Counted from the first letter of the stretch, positions 11,421 through 19,574 are shown. The stretch is DNA of 64,000 nt from Streptomyces lunaelactis (GCF_003054555.1 NZ_CP026304.1:6820001-6884000), one strand, 5' to 3'. Numbers and translations: made by a program. Notes: generated from the letters alone by a model not told the origin.

Positions 11421-12839
11421 TCAGGCCGCTTCGGCAGGGACCCGTCCGGCTTGGATGGCGTCGACCAGGGCCTGGTGGTCATTCTCGTTCTGGTCCGCGT
11501 ACAGCTCGGCGAACGTCGCCAGCGCGCGGTCGAATACGTCACCGCCGCCCAGGTACGCGGCAATGGCGATCCGGTCACCCGACCTGGCGTGGGCGCGGGC
11601 CAGTGTGGCACCGCACAGCTGCCCGAACAGGCCCATCCTCTTCGGTGACAGGTTCTCGGCGACAGCGATTCCCTTCCAGTCCCGCAGCTGGCGTACGTAG
11701 AAGTCCCGCCGCTTGCCGTCGATGCCCTGGACGCGTTCCCATCCCAGGAAGATGTCACTGGTGGCCTGCATGAGCCGTTGGCCGGCGACGACGCGCTCGC
11801 CCTGCGTGGCGAATGTGCTGCCACCGACGTAGGGCGCCAGAACCGACTCGTCGGCTTCCTTGGCCTGGAGGAAGAGGGGATCCTCGTTGTCCTTGCCGAG
11901 CAGCAGGATGATCCAGCAGCGGGTTCCCACACTGCCCACGCCGACGACCTTGCGCGCGATGTCGGCGAGGCGGTAGCTCTCCAGCAGGAACCGGCGGTCC
12001 GTCTGCAGGGTCTGGCCGTAGCGCTCGATCAGTCGGCTGATCTCCTTCTCCAGCGCGCCGCGTTCGGTGTCCGGCAGCAGATCCTGGAGCCGTACCAGCA
12101 GCGGTGGATCGGGAGCGATCTGACGCCTTCCGTCGATGACGTGCGTGAGCTTGTCGAAGACCTGCAGGGTGTCATGAGCACGGGCCCGCTCCCGGGTTTT
12201 TTCCCAGCGATCGAGCACCCCGCCGCTCAGCACCGGGGCGAACTGCTGCTGCAGCTCGTCCGCGTCGAAGCGGGTGTACCAGACGTCGAGATTGCTCAGT
12301 CCGGCGAAGCTCCGCATCCGCTCACGGTAGGACTGCACGGCCGCCCGCACCACCGTCGCCCGCTCCTTGGAGCTGAAGCCGTTCGCCCGGCCCGCGATGA
12401 CGAGGCTGGCCGACAGCCGTTTGACGTCCCATTCCCACGGTCCGGGCAGTGTCTCGTCAAAGTCGTTGATGTCGAACATCAGGCGGCGTTCCGGCGAGGC
12501 CAGCAACCGGAAGTTCAGCATGTGCGCGTCGCCGCAGCACTGCACCCTGATCCCGCTGCGCGGCGTCTCCGCGAGGTCCGCGGCCATGATGCTGGCGGCC
12601 CCGCGGTAGAAGCGGAACGGCGCCTCACTCATCCTGCCGTAGCGGATCGGTACGAGTTCCGGCACCCGCGTCGCGGACTGCTTCTCGATGATGTCCACCG
12701 GGTCCGTGCGCTTCGGCGGGGGCCTGAACTCGGCGTGGCTGGACCGGGGTGCGTCGGATCGCGCGGCCTTGCCGCGGGCGAACCGCTCCTGCGGGGTGAG
12801 GTGCCGTGTCTCGTCGCCGGAGAGGTGGTTCTCGGTCAT
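11421..12839 (-). CDS. DUF2252 family protein
   Basis: 472 residues, a full-length DUF2252 protein. The diagnostic region is CCGDAHMLNFRL followed by DINDFDETLPGPWEWDVKRL, a kinase-like metal-binding signature. Cytosolic, no signal peptide; the substrate is not established for the family. The ATG is preceded by TGGAGCG. Seventeen bases upstream on the same strand lies the stop codon of a decayed GMC oxidoreductase, so the two probably formed an operon before the partner was lost. It converges with the metal transporter across 141 bp. Confidence 0.88.
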   Translation of the reverse strand: MTENHLSGDETRHLTPQERFARGKAARSDAPRSSHAEFRPPPKRTDPVDIIEKQSATRVPELVPIRYGRMSEAPFRFYRGAASIMAADLAETPRSGIRVQCCGDAHMLNFRLLASPERRLMFDINDFDETLPGPWEWDVKRLSASLVIAGRANGFSSKERATVVRAAVQSYRERMRSFAGLSNLDVWYTRFDADELQQQFAPVLSGGVLDRWEKTRERARAHDTLQVFDKLTHVIDGRRQIAPDPPLLVRLQDLLPDTERGALEKEISRLIERYGQTLQTDRRFLLESYRLADIARKVVGVGSVGTRCWIILLLGKDNEDPLFLQAKEADESVLAPYVGGSTFATQGERVVAGQRLMQATSDIFLGWERVQGIDGKRRDFYVRQLRDWKGIAVAENLSPKRMGLFGQLCGATLARAHARSGDRIAIAAYLGGGDVFDRALATFAELYADQNENDHQALVDAIQAGRVPAEAA

Positions 12840-12856
12840 TGCGGACGCTCCACGAT

Positions 12857-13035
12857 TTAGTGGCCGACGCGCAGGGCGTTGGCGAGCCCCATCAGGGACG
12901 GATTGACCGCTCCAATGCTCGGTGCAGCCCCTGTCTCTCGAGGTCGTCGCTCAGCCGCCGGGCGCTTGTGGGTTCCTCGCTCGGATCCTCGCCGTGCCGA
13001 CCACGCACGAGGCAGCCCCTGTCCTCGGAGCGAGC
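12857..13035 (-). pseudogene. Relic of a GMC oxidoreductase with internal deletions
   Basis: Reading the minus strand in one frame gives LVRGRHGEDPSEEPTS, then RRLSDDLERQGLH, then PSIGAVNPSLMGLANALRV and Gly-His-stop (TAA at 12857-12859). These align with three separated parts of the intact GMC oxidoreductase at 57011-58591 (LVHGRHGEDPTEGPAS, QQLSDDLEKRGLH, PSIGAVNPSLTAIANALRV). The middle of the gene, including most of the FAD and substrate domains, is deleted, and the start is absent. Identity is high enough to place it as a paralogue or an earlier copy of that gene. The remaining bases to 13231 hold an AT-rich stretch (13050-13090) with a TTGACA-like box and no other gene. Confidence 0.88.
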
Positions 13036-13231
13036 ATTCGGCGGTCCCGACGGGTTAAATTGTCATATTGATCTCTATTGACAACGTATCTCCGGATGGT
13101 GCTCCGGGCGACTTGGGCCACTCAGCCGCCTCGCCCGACGCCACGGCTACACGTACCACCACCCGGGTGGGCCGGCGTCATGAGCCGTTGGCCGGGATGC
13201 GAGGTGGTTCCCCCCGTCGGATGGTGGAGTC

Positions 13232-13516
13232 ATGAACCATCACCACCACCAGTCCCAGCGGACGATCGAGATCGACACCCGGCTCGTCACAACCGGTGCC
13301 GTGCTCACCGCAGTCGGTGCCATCGTGGCGTGCTCCGGCATGGCCATCGCGGCCTTCGCCGTGCTCACGGCAGGTCGGCGCATGATCCGCGACATGGACG
13401 TGCCCCCCGCCCAGCAGGCGGCCATGAAGTGGCAGCAGGCCAAGGACGCGTCCCGAGCGGGCATGCAGGCGTGGCAGTCCGCGTCCGGCGCCCAGAACGG
13501 GGCGCCCGCCCGCTAG
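13232..13516 (+). CDS. Small membrane protein, unidentified
   Basis: 94 residues opening with a His-rich MNHHHHQS tail, then one long hydrophobic segment (about 19-46) that could span once or form a hairpin, then an amphipathic Gln/Ala-rich C-terminus. The ribosome site is GGTGGAG before the ATG. Codon third positions are strongly GC, so it is likely a real gene. No family was recognised. Its TAG stop is embedded in the CTAG that borders an inverted-repeat element, and a hairpin follows the element. Confidence 0.7.
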   Translation: MNHHHHQSQRTIEIDTRLVTTGAVLTAVGAIVACSGMAIAAFAVLTAGRRMIRDMDVPPAQQAAMKWQQAKDASRAGMQAWQSASGAQNGAPAR

Positions 13517-13674
13517 GGCCTCTCGTTTGGATCTTGCCGGGCTCGCGTGCCCTGGCACGCACGCTCGCCGCGTTGTCGTCGGTCGGCATGGCTCCGCCAT
13601 GCCTCCCTCCTCCGCCTTGCGATCGCACGCACCCGACCCCGCTCACTCATCCGGCCTGATCCAAACGAAAGACC
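13517..13674. mobile_element. Inverted-repeat (MITE-like) element, 158-bp copy
   Basis: Terminal inverted repeats GGCCTCTCGTTTGGATC (left) and GGTCTTTCGTTTGGATC (right end, reverse strand) match at 15 of 17 positions. Both ends are flanked by CTAG (13513-13516 and 13675-13678), a 4-bp target duplication. The interior has no ORF of substance and holds a core around GCGTTGTCGTCGGTCGGC and CCTCCTCCGCCTTGC that recurs, modified, at about 32380-32440. It is non-autonomous; IS5-like transposases, which duplicate CTAG-type sites, are a plausible mobiliser. The left CTAG supplies the stop of the preceding gene. Confidence 0.8.
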
Positions 13675-13691
13675 CTAGGTCCGGCGAAGCC

Positions 13692-13728
13692 GCTCCACCC
13701 ACCGGGTCCCCGGCCCGGTGGGTGGAGC
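13692..13728. terminator. Perfect 15-bp hairpin
   Basis: Arms GCTCCACCCACCGGG and its exact complement around a 7-nt loop, with no U-tract. It sits downstream of the small membrane gene and its adjacent element, and upstream of the antiporter gene. Probably a terminator isolating the two transcription units. Confidence 0.7.
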
Positions 13729-13902
13729 GATGCCTCCTGTCAGGGACTACGGGGGTTCTCCGGACCGGATCCGGGTGCTGACTGACGCGTTCCGTAAAGG
13801 AGGCGAACGGCGCGTTCATGCGGGACCAGCGGGACTTCCGCAGCGCCGCAGGAGCCGACAGTCCGCCGGAACTGTCCGGCGGTGGATCCGGAGGGCCCGA
13901 AG

Positions 13903-15216
13903 ATGAGCAGTGGCGCCTGGACCGGTGTGGCTGTGGCGGGAGTCATCGCCGCGTACGCATTGGGCTCGCGTCGGCTGTCCTCGACGCCGCTCTCGTCGGC
14001 GATTGTGTTCGTCGGCTCCGGAATCCTCCTCGGGCCGGCCGTGCTCGACCTCGTCGACCTGGAACACGACGCCGCACCGATCATCACGCTACTCGAAGCC
14101 ACCCTGACGCTCGTCCTGTTCACCGACGCCATGACGGTCCGCAGACGCGACCTGGCGACCGGCGGCTTTCTGCCCGGCCGTCTGCTGGGCATCGGACTGC
14201 CACTGAGTATCGGGCTGGGCTGGCTGCTTGCCTGGCCATTGCTGCCGGGTTTGACGGTGTGGGAGCTCGCACTCGTCGGCGCCCTCCTCGCCCCCACCGA
14301 CGCCGCCCTCGGAAAGACCGCCATCTCCCATCCCCGGGTCCCGGCGCTCGTACGTCACGGGCTGAATGTCGAAAGCGGCCTGAACGACGGCATGGTGCTC
14401 CCGTTCTTCGTCCTGTTCCTGGCAGCCATCCCGGGCACGCATTATTCGGAAGAGGGCGTCGAGGGTGTTTTCTGGCGCGCACTCGTGCTGAGCACCGCGC
14501 TGGGTCTGCTGATCGGGTGGCTCGGCGGCCGGCTGCTGCAGTGGTCCCGGGCCAGGGGATGGGTCACCGGGGAGTGGCGGCAGGTCTATGTGCTGGCCGT
14601 CGCGGGAGCATCGTACGAACTCGGCGTCCTGACGGACGGCAGCGGCTTCATCGCCGCCTGGGTCGCCGGATTCGCCTTCGGGTTCGCCCTGCGCCGTTAC
14701 CGGACCGTCGGCGAGAAGGAAGGCCCGTACCGCACGGCCGAGTTCGCCGAGAACCTTGGAGGACTCCTGGCGTCGATCAGCCTTCTGGTCTTCGGGGCGG
14801 TGCTGCTCGGCCCTGCGCTGGAGCACCTGAGCTGGCGGATCATCCTGTACGCGGTGCTCAGCCTCACCGTCGTCAGGATGGTGCCGGTGGCCCTGGCGCT
14901 CGCCGGGAGCAGGCTGCGGCCGCCCACGGTGGCGTACGTCGGATGGTTCGGGCCACGCGGTCTCGCGTCCGTCGTGCTGGCACTGCTCGTGGTGGAGGAA
15001 CACGTCCACGGGGTGGAACTGCTGGGCAGCGTGGTCGCGATCACCGTCGGCCTCAGCGTCCTCCTGCACGGCGTCTCGGCCGTAGCCCTCGCCGAGCGGT
15101 ACGGCCGCTGGCACGAGAAGGCCACGGCCACCGCCCGTGATCTGCGCGAGGGGACACCCGCACCCGAGTCCGCCGGGCGCCACAGGCTCGGTCCCCTCGA
15201 CCGGCCCGAGACGTAG
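13903..15216 (+). CDS. CPA1-type cation:proton antiporter
   Basis: 437 residues with about 12 transmembrane helices. The start at ATG 13903 is preferred because GGAGG sits 8 bp upstream; a GTG at 13882 is possible. Family hallmarks are LLEATLTLVLFTDA in an early helix, ALLAPTDAALGK (the TD motif of sodium/proton exchangers) and NVESGLNDG (the ND motif). These carry the ion-binding acidic residues. A short charged C-terminal tail follows rather than a regulatory TrkA domain. Cytoplasmic membrane protein for pH and Na+/K+ homeostasis. Converges with the SHOCT gene. Confidence 0.9.
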   Translation: MSSGAWTGVAVAGVIAAYALGSRRLSSTPLSSAIVFVGSGILLGPAVLDLVDLEHDAAPIITLLEATLTLVLFTDAMTVRRRDLATGGFLPGRLLGIGLPLSIGLGWLLAWPLLPGLTVWELALVGALLAPTDAALGKTAISHPRVPALVRHGLNVESGLNDGMVLPFFVLFLAAIPGTHYSEEGVEGVFWRALVLSTALGLLIGWLGGRLLQWSRARGWVTGEWRQVYVLAVAGASYELGVLTDGSGFIAAWVAGFAFGFALRRYRTVGEKEGPYRTAEFAENLGGLLASISLLVFGAVLLGPALEHLSWRIILYAVLSLTVVRMVPVALALAGSRLRPPTVAYVGWFGPRGLASVVLALLVVEEHVHGVELLGSVVAITVGLSVLLHGVSAVALAERYGRWHEKATATARDLREGTPAPESAGRHRLGPLDRPET

Positions 15217-15231
15217 CCGACCGGGCCGAGG

Positions 15232-15648
15232 TCAGGACGTCAGGACCTTCTGCTTGGCCTGCTGGAACTCCGCCTCGCTGATCTCGCCCCTGCTCTTGAG
15301 CTCGGAGAGCTTGGCCAACTCGTCCGCATCGCTGGTGCCCGCACTTCCGGCGGTTTCCCGGATGTACGCGTCGGCCGACTCCTTCTGTGCCCTGGCGTGC
15401 TGCTGTTCGCGCTTGCCCATGTCACGTCCCCGGGCAATCAGGTACACGAAGATACCGAGGAACGGCAGGATGATCACGAAGAAGGTCCATCCCGTCTTCG
15501 CCCAGCCACTCAGCGAGTCGTCGCGGAAGATATCGCCGATGACGCGGAACAGCAGGATGATCCACAGGATCCACAGGAAGATCCACATCATCGTCCAGAA
15601 CGCGCCCAGGAGTGGATAGTCGTACGCCAGGAACTGGTTGCTGCTCAT
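15232..15648 (-). CDS. PLDc_N/SHOCT-domain small membrane protein
   Basis: 138 residues from the ATG at 15648, chosen for an excellent AGGAGG ribosome site. The longer open frame upstream is a decayed gene. Two transmembrane helices (about 15-40 and 55-75, the second ending LIARGRDM, the PLDc_N pattern) are followed by a hydrophilic linker. A C-terminal SHOCT motif reads LAKLSELKSRGEISEAEF. SHOCT segments are short oligomerisation modules; the cellular role is unknown. A common Streptomyces membrane protein. Confidence 0.85.
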   Translation of the reverse strand: MSSNQFLAYDYPLLGAFWTMMWIFLWILWIILLFRVIGDIFRDDSLSGWAKTGWTFFVIILPFLGIFVYLIARGRDMGKREQQHARAQKESADAYIRETAGSAGTSDADELAKLSELKSRGEISEAEFQQAKQKVLTS

Positions 15649-15659
15649 CGTTGTCCTCC

Positions 15660-15939
15660 TGCCTCCGCCGTGCCTCGCGGCGCGACAGTCTTTTTGACTC
15701 GCGGCCGACACGATCCGGGCGCTGCCGACTACGGGCGCGACCGCGACGAGTGTTCCCCCCCCACCTTTTCCGGGGACGCCGATCTCACCGGCCGCTCCGA
15801 CATTGAGGAGGTAGGAAGCGGGTGCGGCGTCGAGCGCCACGAGCGCGGCGATGCGTCATCTGGACGAGGGTCTCGAACACCGGCGCGTCGCCTGCGGCGA
15901 GCGCACCGAAGGTCTCTTAAGGGTCCGGTTCTCGGTCAT
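15660..15939 (-). pseudogene. Decayed carboxymuconolactone decarboxylase-family gene
   Basis: The minus strand begins with a plausible start at 15939 (MTENRTL), then needs a one-base shift to read FGALAAGDAPVFETLVQMTH. A second shift, with loss of about 20 codons, gives LVALDAAPASYLLNVGAA and TLVAVAPVVGSARIVSAA. These match the order and spacing of CMD/AhpD-like proteins, including the ALDAAPASY helix and the VAPVVG turn. The C-terminus runs into the ribosome site of the SHOCT gene. Two frameshifts, a deletion and truncation make it non-functional. Confidence 0.75.
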
Positions 15940-16226
15940 GGGTGGTTCTCCCATGGTCGGCCATGAGCCACCTCCTGGACGGAGCGTCCCAGTGAGGCAC
16001 CTGCCCCGTTCCGGGCCCTGTCCCACGGTTCCACACTCTGCACCGGCGGGCATCTCGGCCACCGCTTCGAGGCTCTCTGTGAAAGCCTCGATCAGGCAGC
16101 ACCGAGTCAGCGGCCTGGGCGCGGACGCCCCGGCTGATCTGGGGTCCGAGCAGGAACGGAACAGAGAACCGGCGTTGCTGTCAGACTCTTTGACAGTCCG
16201 TCATCTGGGCCGTCAGGGCGTGCGGG

Positions 16227-16553
16227 TCAGCTGTCGTCGTCCAGCAGCCGGCGCAGCTCGACCTCAAGCCATTGGCTCTCGTGCCGCCACGCGTCCAGGA
16301 CGGTCACCAGTTGGCGGCTCAAGGCGTCGGCGGTCAGCGAGCGCCACCGGCAGCGAGTTAGGAATTCGACGAGTATTCCGATCCGCTCGTCGTACCGTGC
16401 CGCCAGTGCCCCGTCGGCCGCTCCGTGCCCGTCAATCGCGGCGAGTGCGCGACGGCTGACCATTTCGGGGGTGAACCTCCGCCAGGCGTATGGGCTCAGC
16501 GACTCGTCGACTGCACGCACGCGCACGTCGTCCAAGGCAGCCTCCCGCACCAT
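16227..16553 (-). CDS. Small hypothetical protein
   Basis: 108 residues from the ATG at 16553, ending LEVELRRLLDDDS. The composition is mostly helical and charged, with no signal peptide, membrane segment or recognised motif. Codon bias supports translation, but the ribosome site is weak and the neighbours on both sides are relics, so it could itself be a remnant. The preceding 287 bp (15940-16226) show nothing recognisable. Confidence 0.45.
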   Translation of the reverse strand: MVREAALDDVRVRAVDESLSPYAWRRFTPEMVSRRALAAIDGHGAADGALAARYDERIGILVEFLTRCRWRSLTADALSRQLVTVLDAWRHESQWLEVELRRLLDDDS

Positions 16554-16603
16554 CCGAACCCTCCACAGATTCCCCGGCGGATCCCGCCGCGCGTGATGGG
16601 CGA

Positions 16604-16978
16604 CCGCCGTATCGGCTGCCGGTCGACGGCAGCACCCTCGCACGGATGATGACGGAGCGCCCTCAGATCACCAAGGAGCGGACCTCAACCGCCCGCACAG
16701 CATCACCGCCGATGTGGAGATCCCCGCCGACGGAGTCGAAGGCGTACTCATCAGCCAGGGCACGAGCGCCGACGGCTGGAGCTTCCCCATCAACGACGGC
16801 AAACTGACATACGTCCACAACTACGTCCGACGAGCCCTCTACACGGTCTCCTCGACGGACCCGGTGCCACTCACCGTTCCGGTTCACCGGAACGCTCCAC
16901 AGCGTGACCATCGACCTGTCGGGCGAGCTCATCACCGACGCGGAGAGCGAGATGCGCATGCACCTGGCCCGCCAGTGA
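16604..16978 (+). pseudogene. Decayed arylsulfatase, C-terminal part
   Basis: Three frame-disjoint pieces read in order on the plus strand. YRLPVDGSTLARMMTERPQI runs from about 16610. NRPHSITADVEIPADGVEG and on to WSFPINDGKLTYVHNYV follows from about 16689. GTLHSVTIDLSGELITDAES and on to a TGA lies at 16976-16978. Together they match the C-terminal beta-domain of actinobacterial arylsulfatases, with two internal deletions. The catalytic N-terminal domain with the formylglycine site is absent. Non-functional. Confidence 0.8.
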
Positions 16979-17276
16979 GCGCAGGTTGTGCGTTTGCTCC
17001 ACGGTGCGCGCAACCGCGAGGGCTGACATCCGCGGCGGCAAACTCCGGCATCCTCGGCGCGTTCACGGTCCATTCCCAGCGGTCGCGCTGGGGGAGGATC
17101 TTGGCGCCACCACTCCGCAGTGCGCGGTCGCCCCGATGCCTGCATCCACCCACATGCATGCGCAACTTACATACTTTCGTGTCGTTTGGAGCCGTTTTGC
17201 ATGTCCACTGCGGTGCGGTCCTGCTTCGCTCACCGAGGTGCCACCCGGCGCCGGACGAAGCAGAAGCGGAGTAGAC

Positions 17277-17696
17277 ATGGCAGGCCTGCCCAACGGGCGT
17301 TACCGGATCGCGTTCACCAATGAGCAGTTCCTCACCGCGGTGGAGCCGGGGCCAGGAGCACCCCTGGTGCTCCTGCCTCCGGGATCCGGCCTCTCGGAGG
17401 AATGGGAGGTGCGGGGCAACGGCAACGGCACCCACACCGTCCGCATCCCTGACGTTGACGCGTACGTGAGTTTCGACGGCGAGCCCGACATGCACGAGCC
17501 GGCCCTGGTCCTTCCGGAGTCCCGTGAGTGGCGCCTCATCCCCGGCATGAAGCCCGGCACCTACTTCATCGGCGTGACGGACGCCCCCATGCGACTGGGG
17601 CTGAGCCTGTTGAGGATCTTCCCGCCCCGTGTCGCGCTGGCCCCCGAGTACGGAGACCCCTACCAGGCCTGGACCTTCCAGCCCGTCGACTACTAG
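17277..17696 (+). CDS. Small beta-trefoil protein, possibly I66-type protease inhibitor
   Basis: 139 residues, all-beta in pattern. It opens LPNGRYRIAF and repeats beta-strand units ending in W-x-x (EEWEVRGNG, REWRLIPG, QAWTFQPVD), consistent with a three-fold beta-trefoil such as the I66 serine-protease inhibitors. There is no signal peptide, so action would be cytosolic unless released. The ATG at 17277 follows GCGGAG. Family assignment is from pattern only and could be another trefoil lectin-like group. Its TAG stop is the left border of a second inverted-repeat element. Confidence 0.55.
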   Translation: MAGLPNGRYRIAFTNEQFLTAVEPGPGAPLVLLPPGSGLSEEWEVRGNGNGTHTVRIPDVDAYVSFDGEPDMHEPALVLPESREWRLIPGMKPGTYFIGVTDAPMRLGLSLLRIFPPRVALAPEYGDPYQAWTFQPVDY

Positions 17697-17772
17697 GGTC
17701 TTTCCTTTGGATCAGGCCGGATGAGCGTGCGCGCCAGGGCACGCGAGCCGGGCACGATCCAAACGGGAGGCC
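17697..17772. mobile_element. Inverted-repeat (MITE-like) element, 76-bp copy
   Basis: The left end GGTCTTTCCTTTGGATC and the right end (reverse strand GGCCTCCCGTTTGGATC) belong to the same family as the element at 13517-13674. Flanks are CTAG (17693-17696) and CCAG (17773-17776), a nearly intact duplication. The interior is shortened to about 40 bp. Again the left CTAG contains the stop codon of the upstream gene. Confidence 0.72.
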
Positions 17773-17917
17773 CCAGAGCCGCGGCGGTGCCGCCAGCCGC
17801 ACGACGGCGAGCTCCTGCGCGCGGACTGTTCATGGACCGGCCACTGCCCATCGACCACTCGCAAGGCTGTGACCTGCGCAGACGTCCGGGACCCAAGGGG
17901 CCTCCGGAGTCGTGTAC

Positions 17918-17943
17918 GCAGGTTCGAATCCTGCCCGGGGGCA
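17918..17943 (+). tRNA. tRNA-like 3' fragment (T-arm only)
   Basis: GCAGG, TTCGAAT, CCTGC forms a perfect five-pair T-stem with the canonical seven-base T-loop, followed by a 7-nt CCGGGGG acceptor-like strand. No matching 5' acceptor strand, D-arm or anticodon arm is found in the preceding 80 bases, and no CCA is encoded. It is best read as the 3' piece of a tRNA left at a former integration site, not a functional tRNA. A strong hairpin terminator follows at 17999. Confidence 0.4.
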
Positions 17944-17998
17944 CTTCATCCGGATCAGCGTGATCAACTCGCTGACCTGCGGAAGTGCCAGACTTCAA

Positions 17999-18029
17999 GA
18001 GCCGGACCCAGTCCCACTGGGTCCGGCTC
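17999..18029 (+). terminator. Hairpin terminator with U-rich tail
   Basis: Perfect 14-bp arms (GAGCCGGACCCAGT and complement), a 3-nt loop and a trailing TTTGTCGTTGT. This is the clearest intrinsic terminator in the window. It lies 55 bp downstream of the tRNA-like fragment, and no protein gene ends nearby, so it may be a relic of a tRNA transcription unit. Confidence 0.75.
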
Positions 18030-18173
18030 TTTGTCGTTGTCACGCACTGTGAAGCCGAGACTTCGTAGTGGCCACTCTCAGCCTCCTGGGTTTGCGGTAC
18101 TGCACTGCTACGCCGCCACGGGGACGTGGTCCCGACCCGGATCGCAGGCCAACACCCTGGCTATCATCCGCTC

Positions 18174-18791
18174 ATGGACACGCCTGGCCAGATGCTGGAT
18201 CTCGGCCGTTTCACCGTCAAGGCGAAACGGTGGCTCGTCGGTGCGGCGATCGGAATATGGCTACTGCTCCTGTTCGTGGTGATCCCCGAGACATGGAAAC
18301 TCCTCGACCGCGCCGAAATGCTCGGCGCGGCAGCCATCAGCGGCACGCCTTCCGCGTCGGCCGGAGACGCGGCGTACACGAAGCTCTATACGGCGGCCTA
18401 TCTCGGTTCAATCTCACCCGCGATCGTCTCCGTGGTGGTTTACCTGCTGTGGCGCACACGTCATGCGCTGGAGGAACGCGTCCCCACACTCCTGCTCCTT
18501 TCTCTCGTGGGCTTGGCGACCTGCCAGGCGGCGTCCGTGACGGCTGCGTGGGGCGACCAGTACACCGGGGCCGCGATCTACGAGGAACTGGAGAGCGCCG
18601 GTATCAGTCTGTGGGGGCGTGACGCCATAGAGCGCGGGTGGTACGTGGGATATGCGGCGTTGGTCGCGGGCGCGGCGGTGCTGTCGTTCTCTTTCTCCCG
18701 ACAGCCTCGGCACCAGATGTCGTGGGTCCTGGGCCTGATGCCGTTCGCCGTAGGCGTTCCGTGGATGCTTCTTGCAGGCCCGTACCTCTGA
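18174..18791 (+). CDS. Polytopic membrane protein, unidentified
   Basis: 205 residues from ATG 18174. About five hydrophobic segments (near 20-38, 72-92, 105-123, 152-172 and 180-200) separated by short polar loops mark an integral membrane protein. No family motif was recognised. It is a single gene, 111 bp before the converging TetR gene. Confidence 0.65.
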   Translation: MDTPGQMLDLGRFTVKAKRWLVGAAIGIWLLLLFVVIPETWKLLDRAEMLGAAAISGTPSASAGDAAYTKLYTAAYLGSISPAIVSVVVYLLWRTRHALEERVPTLLLLSLVGLATCQAASVTAAWGDQYTGAAIYEELESAGISLWGRDAIERGWYVGYAALVAGAAVLSFSFSRQPRHQMSWVLGLMPFAVGVPWMLLAGPYL

Positions 18792-18902
18792 GCGTAGCCA
18801 CCCAATGCCGGCAATCCCGCCGGGCATGTGTTCGACGCCTCCGGTGTGGTGGTCAGGCTGCGACTGCGGTGGTCTCGTATTCCGCTGAGGCCGCGGTGTG
18901 AG

Positions 18903-19478
18903 TCATGGCCGGCGGAGTTCCATGGCGATGGCGTCACGGAGCAGCTCGTGGGCGCGTTGGAGTGGTGTGGTCCCGCTCAGCCATCGTTCGCCGAGGCCCT
19001 CGACGAGGGCGGTGAGGCGTTCGGCCGCGGCACTCGGGGCGATCTCGGGGCCGGCCAGACCGGCGGCCTGGGCCTGGCGCACCAGGTGCGCCAGGTCCTC
19101 AATCCATTCTCTGGTCGAGGCGGCGAGCTGTTCCCGCAGGTCGGGGTCGAAGACCGCGGTGGCGCGGAACTCGCCCCAGGCCGCACTGTTCTCCCTGACT
19201 TGGGGGGTGTCCTGCAGTTCCAGGAGCAGCATTTCGGTGAGTTGAGTTCGCGGATCGTCGGAGGGGTCCAGGGCTGCGTCGGTGTAGCGCACGGCGCGTT
19301 GGTTGATGAACTCCAGCGTGCGGCGCAGCAGCCCGGCGCGGTCCTTGAAGTGGTAGTAGATCAGTGCGGTCGAGACGCCGGCCTCTGCGGAAATTTCCTC
19401 GACGCGCAGCCCGCGCACGCCGTGTCGGGCGATCAGTCGGGCTGCGGCTTCGAGGATCTGGGTAGACCTGTCCGGCAT
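18903..19478 (-). CDS. TetR-family transcriptional regulator
   Basis: 191 residues from the ATG at 19478 (ribosome site GGGAG); the longer frame adds an unlikely 17 residues. The N-terminal helix-turn-helix is textbook: ILEAAARLIARHGVRGLRVE and EISAEAGVSTALIYYHFKDR (about residues 8-48). The ligand-binding half is helical. It is transcribed away from the agmatine-deiminase homologue across 96 bp holding a near-palindrome, so it most likely represses that gene and itself. The ligand could be an amine or guanidino compound, by inference only. Confidence 0.92.
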   Translation of the reverse strand: MPDRSTQILEAAARLIARHGVRGLRVEEISAEAGVSTALIYYHFKDRAGLLRRTLEFINQRAVRYTDAALDPSDDPRTQLTEMLLLELQDTPQVRENSAAWGEFRATAVFDPDLREQLAASTREWIEDLAHLVRQAQAAGLAGPEIAPSAAAERLTALVEGLGERWLSGTTPLQRAHELLRDAIAMELRRP

Positions 19479-19543
19479 CAAGTGCTCCCAACTGCCTGAA
19501 GGATAAACATGTGGCTCGGGTCTGATCATGCCCTACTATCGGG

Positions 19544-19563
19544 CTGACCAAATTTTCAGTCAG
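19544..19563. promoter_or_regulatory. Candidate TetR operator
   Basis: CTGACCAAATTTTCAGTCAG is a 20-bp imperfect palindrome (7 of 10 half-site positions match, outer CTGAC/GTCAG exact). It is AT-rich against its surroundings and lies between the divergent TetR and agmatine-deiminase genes, 11 bp before the latter's start. Confidence 0.55.
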
Positions 19564-19574
19564 GGGGTTGGATC

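Noticed and set aside
17918..17943. A complete tRNA or tmRNA gene
   Set aside because: Only the T-arm and a 3' acceptor-like strand exist; no D-arm, anticodon arm, 5' acceptor strand or tag-peptide frame.
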